Assembly: GCF_037076565.1 (NCBI RefSeq) | Contig: NZ_AP029028.1 | Span: forward strand, 4,154,001 to 4,218,000 | DNA from: Herbaspirillum sp. DW155 | Lineage (GTDB): Bacteria; Pseudomonadota; Gammaproteobacteria; Burkholderiales; Burkholderiaceae_D | Direction of reading: 5' to 3' | Length of the DNA: 64,000 nt | Made by a program: the position numbers and the translations under genes | Notes under the pieces: generated by a model | What the model saw: the letters and a program-made list of their open reading frames with translations, nothing else | Database searches by the model: none | Told to the model about the DNA's origin: nothing | Shown here: positions 1 to 9,272 of the stretch, in pieces | How positions within the stretch are numbered: the stretch's first letter is position 1 | Layout: each line of letters starts with the position of its first letter

Positions 1-8
1 AGCCATCA

Positions 9-293
9 ATGAGCCACCCCGCCGCCCTGCAACTGGCCCCCATGCGCGCAGCCCTGGATCAACTGTGTGCCGGCCACACCAGCATCGCCAGCCTGTGCAG
101 CACCTGGCGCGCCAGCGAGGAAGTGATGAACGCCCTGCCGCCGCGCTATCGCCAGGTCGCCGAAGACCTGCTGGGCCGCCTCGAAGCCGGCAGTCTCTTC
201 ACCGAAGAAAGCTGCTCCTTCAGCCAGAAGGATCTCACCGACAGCCTCTCCACCTGGCTGGACAAGGCACAGCAGACGCTGGCGGCGGGCTGA
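9..293 (+). CDS. Small hypothetical protein upstream of narK1
   Basis: I do not recognise this 94-residue protein. It has no signal peptide or membrane segment and looks like a small soluble helical protein (many Ala, Leu, Glu; two Cys near residues 21 and 30). The frame stays open upstream to the edge of the window, so an earlier start outside it is possible. A strong 26-bp palindrome follows eight bases after the stop, which suggests the unit ends here and is separate from narK1. Coding is supported by length, GC-rich third positions and the terminator; the function is unknown. Confidence 0.55.
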   Translation: MSHPAALQLAPMRAALDQLCAGHTSIASLCSTWRASEEVMNALPPRYRQVAEDLLGRLEAGSLFTEESCSFSQKDLTDSLSTWLDKAQQTLAAG

Positions 294-300
294 CCTGCCT

Positions 301-326
301 GGCCGGAAGAACTAGTTCTTCCGGCC
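301..326 (+). terminator. Perfect palindrome, likely terminator of the first gene
   Basis: Two directly abutting 13-base arms (GGCCGGAAGAACT and its exact complement) lie 8 bases after the stop of the first gene. The following bases are pyrimidine-rich (mainly C and T), not a clean T-run, so termination is inferred from the stem and position. The central GAACTAGTTC motif recurs after narK2. Confidence 0.55.
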
Positions 327-433
327 GCCCTCCTCCTCCTTCTTCCTTCACCTTCCTCACCGTCGGACCAATGTTGCCTGCCCGCCGTGACCGATAAGCT
401 GGACTGCATCGATCACCATCCGCAGGAGGCTTC

Positions 434-1678
434 ATGTCCGACCAAAGCCGGGCCTATGGCGTACTGGGTTCCAGTACGCTGGCCTTTACCGTCTGCTTCA
501 CCATCTGGGTGATGTTCGGGGTCATCGGCATTCCCATCAAGAATGCCCTGCACCTGAACGAAACCGAATTCGGCCTGCTCACCGCCATGCCGGTGCTGAC
601 CGGTTCGCTCATCCGCGTCCCCCTGGGCATCTGGACCGACCGCTACGGCGGTCGCATCGTGTTCTTCATCCTGATGCTCTGTACCGTGCTGCCGATCTGG
701 CTGATTTCGTACGCCACGGCCTTCTGGCATTTCCTGGTGCTGGGCCTGTTCGTGGGACTGGCCGGCGGTTCCTTCTCGGTCGGTACACCCTATGTGGCGC
801 GCTGGTTCAAGAAGGAGCGTCAGGGCCTGGCCATGGGCGTGTTCGGCGCTGGCAACTCGGGGGCGGCAGTCAACAAGTTCATCGCCCCGGCCCTCATCGC
901 CGCCGGCGGCTGGGCTCTGGTGCCACAGGTCTATGCCGGCCTGATGCTGGCGGCCGCCGTGATCTTCTGGTTCTGCTCCGCCACCGATCCCGGCCACCAG
1001 GTGGCGTCCGATACCCGCTTCATCGATCAGATCCGCATGCTCAAGGAGCCCAGGGTGTGGCGCTACTGCCAGTATTACTCGGTGGTGTTCGGCGGCTACG
1101 TCGGCCTGAGCCTGTGGATGGTCAAGTACTACGTCACCGAATACGGTTTCGACATCAGGCACGCCGCCCTGCTGGCCGCCTGCTTCTCGCTGCCGGGCGG
1201 CGTGCTGCGCGCCATGGGCGGCTGGCTCTCCGACAAGTACGGCGCCTACAAGGTCACCTGGTGGGTGATGTGGATCTGTTGGGTGGCCTTCTTCCTGCTC
1301 TCTTATCCGCAGACCGACTTCACCATCCAGACCGTGAACGGCCCGCAACGCTTCCACCTCGGCCTGAACCCGGTGCTCTTCACGGTGCTGCTGTTCGTGG
1401 TCGGCGTGGCCATGGCGGTGGGCAAGGCTTCGGTCTTCAAGTTCATCTCGGATGACTACAGCAGCAACATCGGCGCCGTCTCCGGCATCGTCGGTCTGGC
1501 CGGCGGGCTGGGCGGCTTCATCCTGCCCATCCTCTTTGGCATCGCGCTGGACGTGACGGGCGTGCGCAGCTCCTGCTTCATGCTGCTCTACGGCACGGTC
1601 TGCTGCGCCCTGGTGTGGATGCATTTCCAGTTCCGCCGCGAGGCGACCACGACTGCCAGTGCGCCGCAAGCCCACTGA
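434..1678 (+). CDS. narK1: Nitrate/nitrite transporter, NarK1 type (MFS)
   Basis: A 414-residue major facilitator protein with about 12 hydrophobic segments. The nitrate-porter signature is visible near residues 115-150: GGSF, then a run ending in FGAGNSGAAV. In the NNP family the shorter NarK1 type is usually a proton-coupled nitrate importer, while NarK2 exchanges nitrate for nitrite; the split of roles here is inferred from length and order. The start is set by a strong ribosome binding site (AGGAGG, about 424-429). It is the first of two tandem narK genes, 25 bp ahead of the second, and both precede narGHJI, so it supplies substrate to the reductase active site on the cytoplasmic side. 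Confidence 0.92.
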   Translation: MSDQSRAYGVLGSSTLAFTVCFTIWVMFGVIGIPIKNALHLNETEFGLLTAMPVLTGSLIRVPLGIWTDRYGGRIVFFILMLCTVLPIWLISYATAFWHFLVLGLFVGLAGGSFSVGTPYVARWFKKERQGLAMGVFGAGNSGAAVNKFIAPALIAAGGWALVPQVYAGLMLAAAVIFWFCSATDPGHQVASDTRFIDQIRMLKEPRVWRYCQYYSVVFGGYVGLSLWMVKYYVTEYGFDIRHAALLAACFSLPGGVLRAMGGWLSDKYGAYKVTWWVMWICWVAFFLLSYPQTDFTIQTVNGPQRFHLGLNPVLFTVLLFVVGVAMAVGKASVFKFISDDYSSNIGAVSGIVGLAGGLGGFILPILFGIALDVTGVRSSCFMLLYGTVCCALVWMHFQFRREATTTASAPQAH

Positions 1679-1703
1679 TCCCTTCCTCTGACAAGGACTC
1701 ATC

Positions 1704-3086
1704 ATGAATCACGTACTACAACGCTGGGAACCGGAAAACCCCGAGTTCTGGCGCAAGCAGGGCCAGGCCGTGGCCCGCCGCAATCTGTGGATCTCCATCC
1801 CCTGCCTGATGCTGGCCTTCGCGGTCTGGATGCTGTGGAGCGTGGTGGCGGCCAACCTGGACAAGGCGGGCTTTCATTTCAGCAAGGACCAGCTGTTCTT
1901 CCTGACCGCATTGCCGGCCCTCTCGGGCGCCACGCTGCGCATCTTCTACTCCTTTCTGGTACCGGTCTTCGGCGGCCGCAAGTGGACCGCCATTTCCACC
2001 GCCAGCCTCCTGATCCCGGCCATCGGCATGGGCCTGGCCCTGCAGGACCCGGGCACCAGCTATTCCACCCTGCTGGGACTGGCGCTGCTGTGCGGGCTGG
2101 GCGGCGGCAACTTCAGTTCCAGCATGGCCAACATCAGCTTTTTCTTCCCCAAGGCGCGCAAGGGCTACGCCACCGGCATGAATGCCGGCATCGGCAATCT
2201 GGGCGTGTCGGTGGTGCAGTTCGTTACACCGATGGTGATTTCCTCGGCCGTGTTCGCCGCCTCGATCTCAGGTCAGGGTTTCGTCTTCCTTGATCCCAAG
2301 AGCGGCATGCAGAGCACCTTCTGGCTGGCCAATGCCGGCTTCATCTGGGTGCCCTTCATCGTCGCGGCCACGCTGGCGGCCTGGTTCGGCATGAATGACA
2401 TCGCCTCGGCGCACGCCTCGCTGGCCGACCAGGCGGTGATCTTCAAGCGCAAGCACAACTGGCTCATGTGCTGGCTGTATGTGGGCACCTTCGGCTCCTT
2501 TATCGGTTTCTCGGCGGCCTTTGCGATGCTGATCAAGGCCGAATTCCCCGAGATCGCAGTGGCGCAATACGCCTTCCTCGGCCCGCTGGCCGGGGCTCTG
2601 GCGCGTCCGCTGGGCGGCATGCTGTCGGACCGCATCGGCGGCGCGCGCGTGACCTTGTGGGTGTTCCTGGCCATGGGCCTGGCGATCCTGCTGGGCATCC
2701 TGCCGGCCTTGCATACGCACCAGTTCATGCTGTTCCTGGTGTCCTTCATCGTCATGTTCATCCTGACCGGCCTGGGCAATGGTTCGACCTTCTGCATGAT
2801 CCCGCTGATTTTCCAGACCGAGCGCGAACGCGCCGTGCAGGGTCAGGGCGAAGCCGCCCTGCAGCAGGCGCGCCTGGATGCCGCCAGAGAATCGGCCGCC
2901 GTGCTGGGCTTCTCGGGGGCCATCGGGGCCTATGGCGGTTTCTTCATCCCGCAGAGCTTCGGTACTTCCATTCGCATGACCGGCGCGCCCGACATGGCCA
3001 TGTTCATCTTCGTGGGCTTCTATGCCAGCTGCATGCTGATCACCTGGTGGTACTACGCGCGCCGGGGTGCGGAGATGCCTTGCTGA
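1704..3086 (+). CDS. narK2: Nitrate/nitrite transporter, NarK2 type (MFS)
   Basis: A 460-residue MFS protein, longer than its upstream neighbour because of an N-terminal extension and an extra loop around residues 370-400. The nitrate signature is clear near residues 135-175 (GGGNFSSSMANIS, then GMNAGIGNLGVSV). By analogy with the family this is the nitrate/nitrite antiporter that exports nitrite made by NarGHI. It lies 25 bp after narK1 and 151 bp before narG. Palindromic sequence follows its stop, so read-through into narG may be limited. Confidence 0.92.
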   Translation: MNHVLQRWEPENPEFWRKQGQAVARRNLWISIPCLMLAFAVWMLWSVVAANLDKAGFHFSKDQLFFLTALPALSGATLRIFYSFLVPVFGGRKWTAISTASLLIPAIGMGLALQDPGTSYSTLLGLALLCGLGGGNFSSSMANISFFFPKARKGYATGMNAGIGNLGVSVVQFVTPMVISSAVFAASISGQGFVFLDPKSGMQSTFWLANAGFIWVPFIVAATLAAWFGMNDIASAHASLADQAVIFKRKHNWLMCWLYVGTFGSFIGFSAAFAMLIKAEFPEIAVAQYAFLGPLAGALARPLGGMLSDRIGGARVTLWVFLAMGLAILLGILPALHTHQFMLFLVSFIVMFILTGLGNGSTFCMIPLIFQTERERAVQGQGEAALQQARLDAARESAAVLGFSGAIGAYGGFFIPQSFGTSIRMTGAPDMAMFIFVGFYASCMLITWWYYARRGAEMPC

Positions 3087-3094
3087 GAACCGGT

Positions 3095-3124
3095 CTAGTT
3101 CTTTCGAACTAGTCGGACTAGTCC
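3095..3124 (+). promoter_or_regulatory. ACTAGT-rich palindromes between narK2 and narG
   Basis: CTAGTTC-TTTC-GAACTAG (3095-3112) is followed at once by the perfect 10-bp palindrome GGACTAGTCC (3115-3124). They sit 8 bases after the narK2 stop and could end or weaken transcription from narK, or act as operators for narG. No T-run follows. The core resembles the palindrome at 301-326. Confidence 0.35.
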
Positions 3125-3237
3125 GCCTGCAGGGGGCAGGCGTACAAGCTGGCCAATAGGCGCAGCGGGGCGGCTTGCCTACACTTTTCTACAGTCAACG
3201 CAGGTGGAATGTCCACCCACGCAACCGAGGATTCACG

Positions 3238-6200
3238 ATGAGTCATTTTCTGGACCGATTGAAGTTCATGTCGCGGGTGAAGTCCACCTTCGCCGATGGA
3301 CATGGCGCGGTGGTCAACGAAGACCGCCAATGGGAAAACGCCTACCGCAGCCGCTGGCAGCATGACAAAGTGGTACGTTCCACCCACGGGGTCAACTGCA
3401 CCGGTTCCTGCTCGTGGAAGGTCTACGTCAAGAACGGGCTGATCACCTGGGAAACCCAGCAGACCGACTATCCGCGCACCCGCCCCGACCTGCCCAACCA
3501 TGAGCCGCGCGGTTGCCCGCGTGGAGCGTCCTATAGCTGGTACGTCTACTCGGCGCAGCGCGTGAAATACCCGATGATCCGCGGCCGCCTCATGCAGTTG
3601 TGGCAGGAAGCACGCCGCACCCTGAGCCCGGTCGAGGCCTGGGCCGCCATCACCAGCGACGCCGCCAAGGCCGCCAGCTACAAGTCGATACGCGGCCTGG
3701 GCGGCTTCGTGCGTGCCGACTGGGATACCGCCAACGAGATCATCGCCGCCGCCAATGCCTACACCATCAGGCAATATGGTCCGGACCGCATCATCGGCTT
3801 CTCGCCCATCCCGGCCATGTCGATGGTGTCCTATGCGGCCGGTGCGCGTTATCTCAGCCTGATCGGCGGCGTGCCGCTGTCCTTCTACGACTGGTACTGC
3901 GACCTGCCACCGGCCAGTCCGCAGATCTGGGGCGAGCAGACCGACGTGCCGGAATCGGCCGACTGGTACAACTCCACCTACCTGATGGTATGGGGCTCCA
4001 ACGTGCCCCAGACCCGCACACCCGACGCCCACTTCTATACCGAGGTGCGCTACAAGGGGACCAAGACGGTGGCGGTGTCCTCGGACTTCGGCGAGATGGT
4101 CAAGTTCGGCGACATCTGGCTGGCACCCAGGCAAGGCACCGACGCTGCCCTGGCCATGGCCATGGGCCACGTGGTGCTCAAGGAATTCCACCAGGCCCAG
4201 CCCTCGGCCTACTTCCGTTCCTACGTCAAGCAATACACCGACATGCCCATGCTGGTGCGGCTGGTGCAACGTGATGGCCACTACCTGCCGGACCACCTGC
4301 TGCGCGCCTCGCAGTTGCCGGGCCAGCTGGAAGAAGCCAACAATGCCGACTGGAAGTCGCTGGCCATCGATGCCGGCACCGGCCAGATCGTCGCCCCCAA
4401 CGGTTCCATCGGCTACCGCTGGGGCGAAGGCCAGGTCAATGACGGCGCCAAGGTCGGCCGCTGGAATCTGGAAAGCCGCGACGGCCATTCCGGCCGCGAG
4501 ATCGATCCGCTGCTCTCGCTGGTGGCGCAGCACGATGAAGTGGTCACGGTCGCCTTCAACTATTTCGGCGGCGACGATGCGCAGCCGCTGGCGCTGCGCC
4601 GGGTACCGGTGCGCCACGTGCGCCTGGCCAATGGCAGCACCGCGCTGGTGGCCACGGTGCACGACCTGATGATGGCCAACTACGGCGTCGATCAGGGCCT
4701 GGGCGGCGAGATCGCCCACAGCTACGATGACGATGTGCCCTACACCCCGGCCTGGCAGGAAAAGCATACCGGCGTCAAACGCGAACTGGTGATCCAGGTG
4801 GCGCGCGAATTCGCGCGCAATGCCCACGACACCGAAGGCAAGAGCATGGTCATCGTCGGTGCGGCGCTGAACCACTGGTACCACAACGACATGATCTATC
4901 GCGGCATCATCAATTTGCTGATGATGTGCGGCTGCATCGGCAAGTCCGGCGGCGGCTGGGCGCATTACGTCGGGCAGGAAAAGCTGCGTCCGCAATTCGG
5001 CTGGGCTCCGCTGGCCTTCGCCACCGACTGGGTACGCCCGCCGCGCCAGATGAATGGCACCAGTTTCTTCTATGCCCATACCAGCCAGTGGCGCCATGAA
5101 AAGCTGGGCATCCATGAGATCGTCGCGCCCACGGCGGACAAGGACAAGCTGTCCTCCATGAGCATGATCGACATGAACGCCAGGTCAGAACGCATGGGCT
5201 GGCTGCCCTCGGCCCCGCAACTGGAAACCAATCCGCTGGACATCTGCGACAGCGCCCGAGCCAGGGGTCAGACGCCGCAGGATTATCTGAAGGAGGCGCT
5301 CAAGTCGGGCACCGTCAACATGAGCTGCGACGACCCCGACAACCCGAAGAACTTCCCGCGCAACATGTTCGTCTGGCGCTCCAACATCCTGGGCAGTTCC
5401 GGCAAGGGGCATGAGTATTTCCTGAAGTACCTGCTGGGCACCCAGAACGCCCTGTTCGACAACCCCGACCAAGCCATCAGGCCCAGCGAGGTGAAGTACC
5501 GCGAGCAAGCCGCCGAAGGCAAGCTGGACCTGCTGGTGACGCTGGACTTCCGCATGAGCACCACCTGCCTGTATGCCGACATCGTGCTGCCCACCGCCAC
5601 CTGGTATGAAAAGGATGACCTGAACACCTCTGACATGCATCCCTTCATCCATCCGCTGTCCGAAGCCGTGCAGCCGCTGTGGGAGAGCAAGACCGACTGG
5701 GAAATCTACAAGGGCATCGCCAAAAAATTCAGCGAGATCGGTGGCGACTATCTCGGCACCCGCAGCGACATCGTGCTGCAACCGCTGATGCATGACACCC
5801 CGGGTGAACTGGGTCAGCCCTTCGAACCCAAGGACTGGAAGAAGGGCGAATGCGATCTCATCCCCGGCAAGACCGCGCCCAACTTCGTGGTGGTGGAACG
5901 CAACTACAAGGACATCTACAAGAAGTTCACCTCGGTCGGCCCGCTGCTGGACAAGCTGGGCAACGGCGGCAAGGGCATCAACTGGCAGACCGGCCATGAA
6001 GTGGACGAACTGGCTGCCCTGAACAAGCGCGTCACCGAACCCGGCGTGAGCCAGGGCCGTCCGCGCCTGGACAGCGCCATCGATGCCTGCGAGATGATCC
6101 TGTCCTTCGCGCCGGAAACCAATGGCCACGTCGCCGTCAAGGCCTGGGAGGCACTGGGCAAGATCACCGGGCGCGATCACGCCCACCTGGCGCAAGGCCG

Positions 6201-6966
6201 CGAACACGACAAGATCCGTTTTCGCGACGTGCAGGCGCAGCCGCGCAAGATCATCTCGGCGCCCACCTGGTCCGGACTGGAATCGGAAGAAGTCAGCTAC
6301 AACGCCGGCTATACCAACGTGCATGAACTGATCCCCTGGCGCACCCTCACCGGCCGCCAGCAGTTCTATCAGGATCACCGCTGGATGCTGGATTTCGGCG
6401 AAGGCCTGTGCGTCTACAAACCGGCCGTCGATACCAAGACGGTAGCGCCGATGCTCAACCGCCAGCCCAATGGCGAAAAGGAAATCGTGCTCAATTTCCT
6501 GACACCGCACCAGAAGTGGGGCATCCACTCCACCTATTCGGACAACCTGCGCATGTTGACCCTGAGTCGCGGCGGGCCGCACGTGTGGATCTCGGAAGAC
6601 GACGCCCGTACGGCCGGCCTGGTGGACAACGACTGGGTGGAAGTCTTCAACAGCAACGGCACGCTGACCGCGCGCGTGGTGGTGAGCCAGCGCATTGCGG
6701 GCGGCATGTGCCTGATGTATCACGCGCAGGAAAAGATCGTGAACACCCCCGGCGCCGAGTTGAGCGGCAAGCGCGGCGGCATCCACAACTCGGTCACGCG
6801 GGCGGTACTCAAACCCACCCACATGATCGGCGGCTATGCGCAACTGTCGTATGGCTTCAATTACTACGGCACGGTCGGCAGCAACCGCGATGAATTCATC
6901 ATCCTGCGCAAGATGAACAAGGTGGACTGGCTCGATGGCCGCAAGCAAGAAAGGACTGCATCATGA
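3238..6966 (+). CDS. narG: Respiratory nitrate reductase alpha subunit
   Basis: The catalytic molybdenum subunit (1242 residues) of membrane-bound nitrate reductase, which reduces nitrate to nitrite using quinol electrons passed through NarI and NarH. The FS0 cluster ligands are present at His50, Cys54, Cys58 and Cys93, and the molybdenum-ligand Asp is at position 222, the same number as in E. coli NarG. The start at 3238 is chosen because the protein then begins MSHFLDRLKF, as in known NarG proteins, with a GAGGA site just upstream; an in-frame start at 3175 would add 21 unconserved residues. The stop overlaps the narH start (ATGA), so the two are translationally coupled. Confidence 0.98.
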   Translation: MSHFLDRLKFMSRVKSTFADGHGAVVNEDRQWENAYRSRWQHDKVVRSTHGVNCTGSCSWKVYVKNGLITWETQQTDYPRTRPDLPNHEPRGCPRGASYSWYVYSAQRVKYPMIRGRLMQLWQEARRTLSPVEAWAAITSDAAKAASYKSIRGLGGFVRADWDTANEIIAAANAYTIRQYGPDRIIGFSPIPAMSMVSYAAGARYLSLIGGVPLSFYDWYCDLPPASPQIWGEQTDVPESADWYNSTYLMVWGSNVPQTRTPDAHFYTEVRYKGTKTVAVSSDFGEMVKFGDIWLAPRQGTDAALAMAMGHVVLKEFHQAQPSAYFRSYVKQYTDMPMLVRLVQRDGHYLPDHLLRASQLPGQLEEANNADWKSLAIDAGTGQIVAPNGSIGYRWGEGQVNDGAKVGRWNLESRDGHSGREIDPLLSLVAQHDEVVTVAFNYFGGDDAQPLALRRVPVRHVRLANGSTALVATVHDLMMANYGVDQGLGGEIAHSYDDDVPYTPAWQEKHTGVKRELVIQVAREFARNAHDTEGKSMVIVGAALNHWYHNDMIYRGIINLLMMCGCIGKSGGGWAHYVGQEKLRPQFGWAPLAFATDWVRPPRQMNGTSFFYAHTSQWRHEKLGIHEIVAPTADKDKLSSMSMIDMNARSERMGWLPSAPQLETNPLDICDSARARGQTPQDYLKEALKSGTVNMSCDDPDNPKNFPRNMFVWRSNILGSSGKGHEYFLKYLLGTQNALFDNPDQAIRPSEVKYREQAAEGKLDLLVTLDFRMSTTCLYADIVLPTATWYEKDDLNTSDMHPFIHPLSEAVQPLWESKTDWEIYKGIAKKFSEIGGDYLGTRSDIVLQPLMHDTPGELGQPFEPKDWKKGECDLIPGKTAPNFVVVERNYKDIYKKFTSVGPLLDKLGNGGKGINWQTGHEVDELAALNKRVTEPGVSQGRPRLDSAIDACEMILSFAPETNGHVAVKAWEALGKITGRDHAHLAQGREHDKIRFRDVQAQPRKIISAPTWSGLESEEVSYNAGYTNVHELIPWRTLTGRQQFYQDHRWMLDFGEGLCVYKPAVDTKTVAPMLNRQPNGEKEIVLNFLTPHQKWGIHSTYSDNLRMLTLSRGGPHVWISEDDARTAGLVDNDWVEVFNSNGTLTARVVVSQRIAGGMCLMYHAQEKIVNTPGAELSGKRGGIHNSVTRAVLKPTHMIGGYAQLSYGFNYYGTVGSNRDEFIILRKMNKVDWLDGRKQERTAS

Positions 6967-8516
6967 GAATTCGCGCACAAGTGGGCATGGTGCTCAACCT
7001 GGACAAGTGCATCGGCTGCCACACCTGTTCGGTGACCTGCAAGAACGTCTGGACCAGCCGCGACGGCGTGGAATACGCCTGGTTCAACAATGTCGAAACC
7101 AAGCCCGGCATCGGTTACCCGAAGCAATGGGAAAACCAGAAGAAGTGGAACGGTGGCTGGCTGCGCAATGCCAGCGGCAAGCTGGAACCGAAACAGGGCG
7201 GGCGCGTGCGCATCCTGGCCAACCTGTTTGCCAACCCCAACCTGCCCTCCATCGACGATTACTACGAGCCCTTCACCTACGACTACGAGCACCTGCAAAA
7301 AGCCCCGCTGATGGCGACGCCGCCGACGGCGCGACCGGTGTCGGTGCTGACCGGCAAGAAGATGGACAAGATCACCTGGGGCCCCAACTGGGAAGACGAC
7401 CTCGGTGGTGAATTCAGCGCGCGCAGCAAGGATGCGCTCTTCGAAGGCGTGCAGAAGGAAATGTACAGCAGCTTTGAATCGACCTTCATGATGTACCTGC
7501 CGCGCCTGTGCGAACACTGCCTGAACCCGGCCTGCGTGGCGTCCTGCCCCTCGGGCTCGATCTACAAGCGCGAGGATGACGGCATCGTGCTGGTGGACCA
7601 GGACAAGTGCCGGGGATGGCGCATGTGCATCTCCGGTTGCCCCTACAAGAAAATTTATTACAACTGGAGCTCGGGCAAGGCCGAGAAATGCACCTTCTGC
7701 TATCCGCGCATCGAAGCCGGTCAGCCCACCGTGTGCTCGGAAACCTGCGTGGGCCGTATCCGCTACCTCGGCGTGCTGCTCTACGATGCCGACAAGATCG
7801 AAGCCGCCGCCTCGGTGGCCGATGAACAGGACCTGTACCAGGCGCAACTGGACTGCTTCCTCGATCCGCACGATCCTGAGGTGATGGCCGAGGCACGACG
7901 TCAGGGCATTGCACAGAGCTGGCTGGAATCGGCCCGCAGATCGCCGGTGTACAAGATGGCGATGCAATGGAAGATCGCCTTCCCGCTGCACCCGGAATAC
8001 CGCACCCTGCCGATGGTCTGGTACGTACCACCGCTGTCACCCATCCAGAAGGCCGCCGAAGCCGGTCACATGGGCATGACCGGCATCATCCCCGATGTGA
8101 AGTCGCTGCGCATTCCGGTGCGTTATCTCGCCAACCTGCTGACCGCCGGCAAGGAAGCGCCCATCCTGAGCGCCCTCGAACGCCTGCTGGCCATGCGCGC
8201 CCACAAGCGTGCCGAGACCGTGCACGGCCAGCGAGATGACGCCGTGCTGCAGCAGGTCGGCCTGACCCCGGCCGAGGTCGAGGACATGTACCAGACCCTG
8301 GCCATCGCCAACTATGAAGACCGCTTCGTGGTGCCGTCCTCGCACAAGGAAATGGTGGAAGACAGCTTCAACGACAAGGGCAGTTGCGGCTTCACCTTCG
8401 GCAATGGCTGCTCGGGCGGCGTCTCCGAGGGCAGCCTGTTCGGCAAGAAGCCGCAAGGCAGCGTGATCTTCGTGGACATGCCCAAGTCGCGCAAGAAGAC
8501 CGCCCTCACCGAATGA
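6963..8516 (+). CDS. narH: Respiratory nitrate reductase beta subunit
   Basis: The 517-residue iron-sulfur subunit that links NarI haems to NarG. Four Cys clusters are visible: Cys16/19/22/26 at the N terminus, CEHCLNPACVASC near residue 185, CRGWRMCISGC near 220 and CTFC with a later CSETC near 245-265. Trp in CRGWRMC replaces one Cys, the hallmark of the [3Fe-4S] cluster in NarH. Full length for the family. The gene overlaps narG by four bases and its own stop overlaps a possible earlier in-frame start of narJ. Confidence 0.98.
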   Translation: MRIRAQVGMVLNLDKCIGCHTCSVTCKNVWTSRDGVEYAWFNNVETKPGIGYPKQWENQKKWNGGWLRNASGKLEPKQGGRVRILANLFANPNLPSIDDYYEPFTYDYEHLQKAPLMATPPTARPVSVLTGKKMDKITWGPNWEDDLGGEFSARSKDALFEGVQKEMYSSFESTFMMYLPRLCEHCLNPACVASCPSGSIYKREDDGIVLVDQDKCRGWRMCISGCPYKKIYYNWSSGKAEKCTFCYPRIEAGQPTVCSETCVGRIRYLGVLLYDADKIEAAASVADEQDLYQAQLDCFLDPHDPEVMAEARRQGIAQSWLESARRSPVYKMAMQWKIAFPLHPEYRTLPMVWYVPPLSPIQKAAEAGHMGMTGIIPDVKSLRIPVRYLANLLTAGKEAPILSALERLLAMRAHKRAETVHGQRDDAVLQQVGLTPAEVEDMYQTLAIANYEDRFVVPSSHKEMVEDSFNDKGSCGFTFGNGCSGGVSEGSLFGKKPQGSVIFVDMPKSRKKTALTE

Positions 8517-8530
8517 ACGGAGCCCACAGC

Positions 8531-9235
8531 ATGTCCAATGACCTTCACCCTGCCGCTGCGGCCGTGCCGCTCTACCGCATCGTCTCGGCGCTGATGAGCT
8601 ATCCGCAGCCGGACCTGATCGCGGCACTGCCCGAGATCGGCGCCGCACTGCAAGCCGAACCGGCCCACCTGAGCGCCTTGCAGCCGCTGCTGGATCACCT
8701 GGCCGGCACGCCCCTGATTGCACTGCAGGAAGCCTACGTCGATACCTTCGACCGCAGCCATGCGCTCTCGCTGCACCTGTTCGAACACATCCATGGCGAA
8801 AGCCGCGATCGCGGTCAGGCCATGGTCGACCTGCTGGACGAATACCGCGCCCATGGCGTGGAACCGGCCGAGACCGAACTGCCCGACTACGTGCCGCTGT
8901 TCCTGGAATTCCTGAGCCTGCTGGACCCGGCCACGGCCGCGAAACTGCTGGGCGACGCCATCCACGTGCTGGCCGCCATCGGCATGCGGCTGCAGAAGCG
9001 GGACCATCCCTACGCCCCGCTGTTCCTGCTGCTGACCACCCTGACCGCAGTCGAACCACGCGAACAGGATGAACCACCGGTGCGCGACATGGATGAAGCC
9101 ATGGAAGTCTTCGGCCCCGGTGCCGATGGCGTGGAACCCCTGCTCAGACCGGCCATGGGCGGGGTGCAGCCGCTGCATTTCCATCCCCGGCCACCGGCCA
9201 GCCAAGCCAGCCCGGCCAGCCCGACCGGCCGCTGA
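8531..9235 (+). CDS. narJ: Nitrate reductase molybdenum cofactor assembly chaperone
   Basis: A 234-residue TorD/DmsD-family chaperone that binds apo-NarG and assists cofactor insertion before membrane attachment; it is not part of the final enzyme. The sequence shows the family pattern LSYPQPDL near the N terminus and a DYVPLFLEFLSLL helix. An in-frame ATG at 8513 overlaps the narH stop, but the start at 8531 is preferred because it has an ACGGAG site eight bases upstream. The C-terminal tail is rich in Pro and Ala (after residue 215) and low in conservation. Confidence 0.95.
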   Translation: MSNDLHPAAAAVPLYRIVSALMSYPQPDLIAALPEIGAALQAEPAHLSALQPLLDHLAGTPLIALQEAYVDTFDRSHALSLHLFEHIHGESRDRGQAMVDLLDEYRAHGVEPAETELPDYVPLFLEFLSLLDPATAAKLLGDAIHVLAAIGMRLQKRDHPYAPLFLLLTTLTAVEPREQDEPPVRDMDEAMEVFGPGADGVEPLLRPAMGGVQPLHFHPRPPASQASPASPTGR

Positions 9236-9272
9236 GCCCGGCCCATCGATTCGCCTGCATAGAGAGATCACC

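Noticed and set aside
294-433. FNR box (TTGAT-N4-ATCAA) upstream of narK1
   Set aside because: No convincing match was found here, in 3087-3237 upstream of narG, or upstream of narX. Control by FNR/NarL remains likely from family knowledge but is not supported by a visible site.
3118-5115. Long open frame (665 codons) antisense to narG
   Set aside because: It mirrors a certain gene in GC-rich DNA, has no recognisable domain, and its composition (many His, Gln, Val, Gly) is typical of reverse-frame shadows. The same holds for 413-1705, 5185-6948 and 11568-13730 on the minus strand and 60879-63290 on the plus strand.
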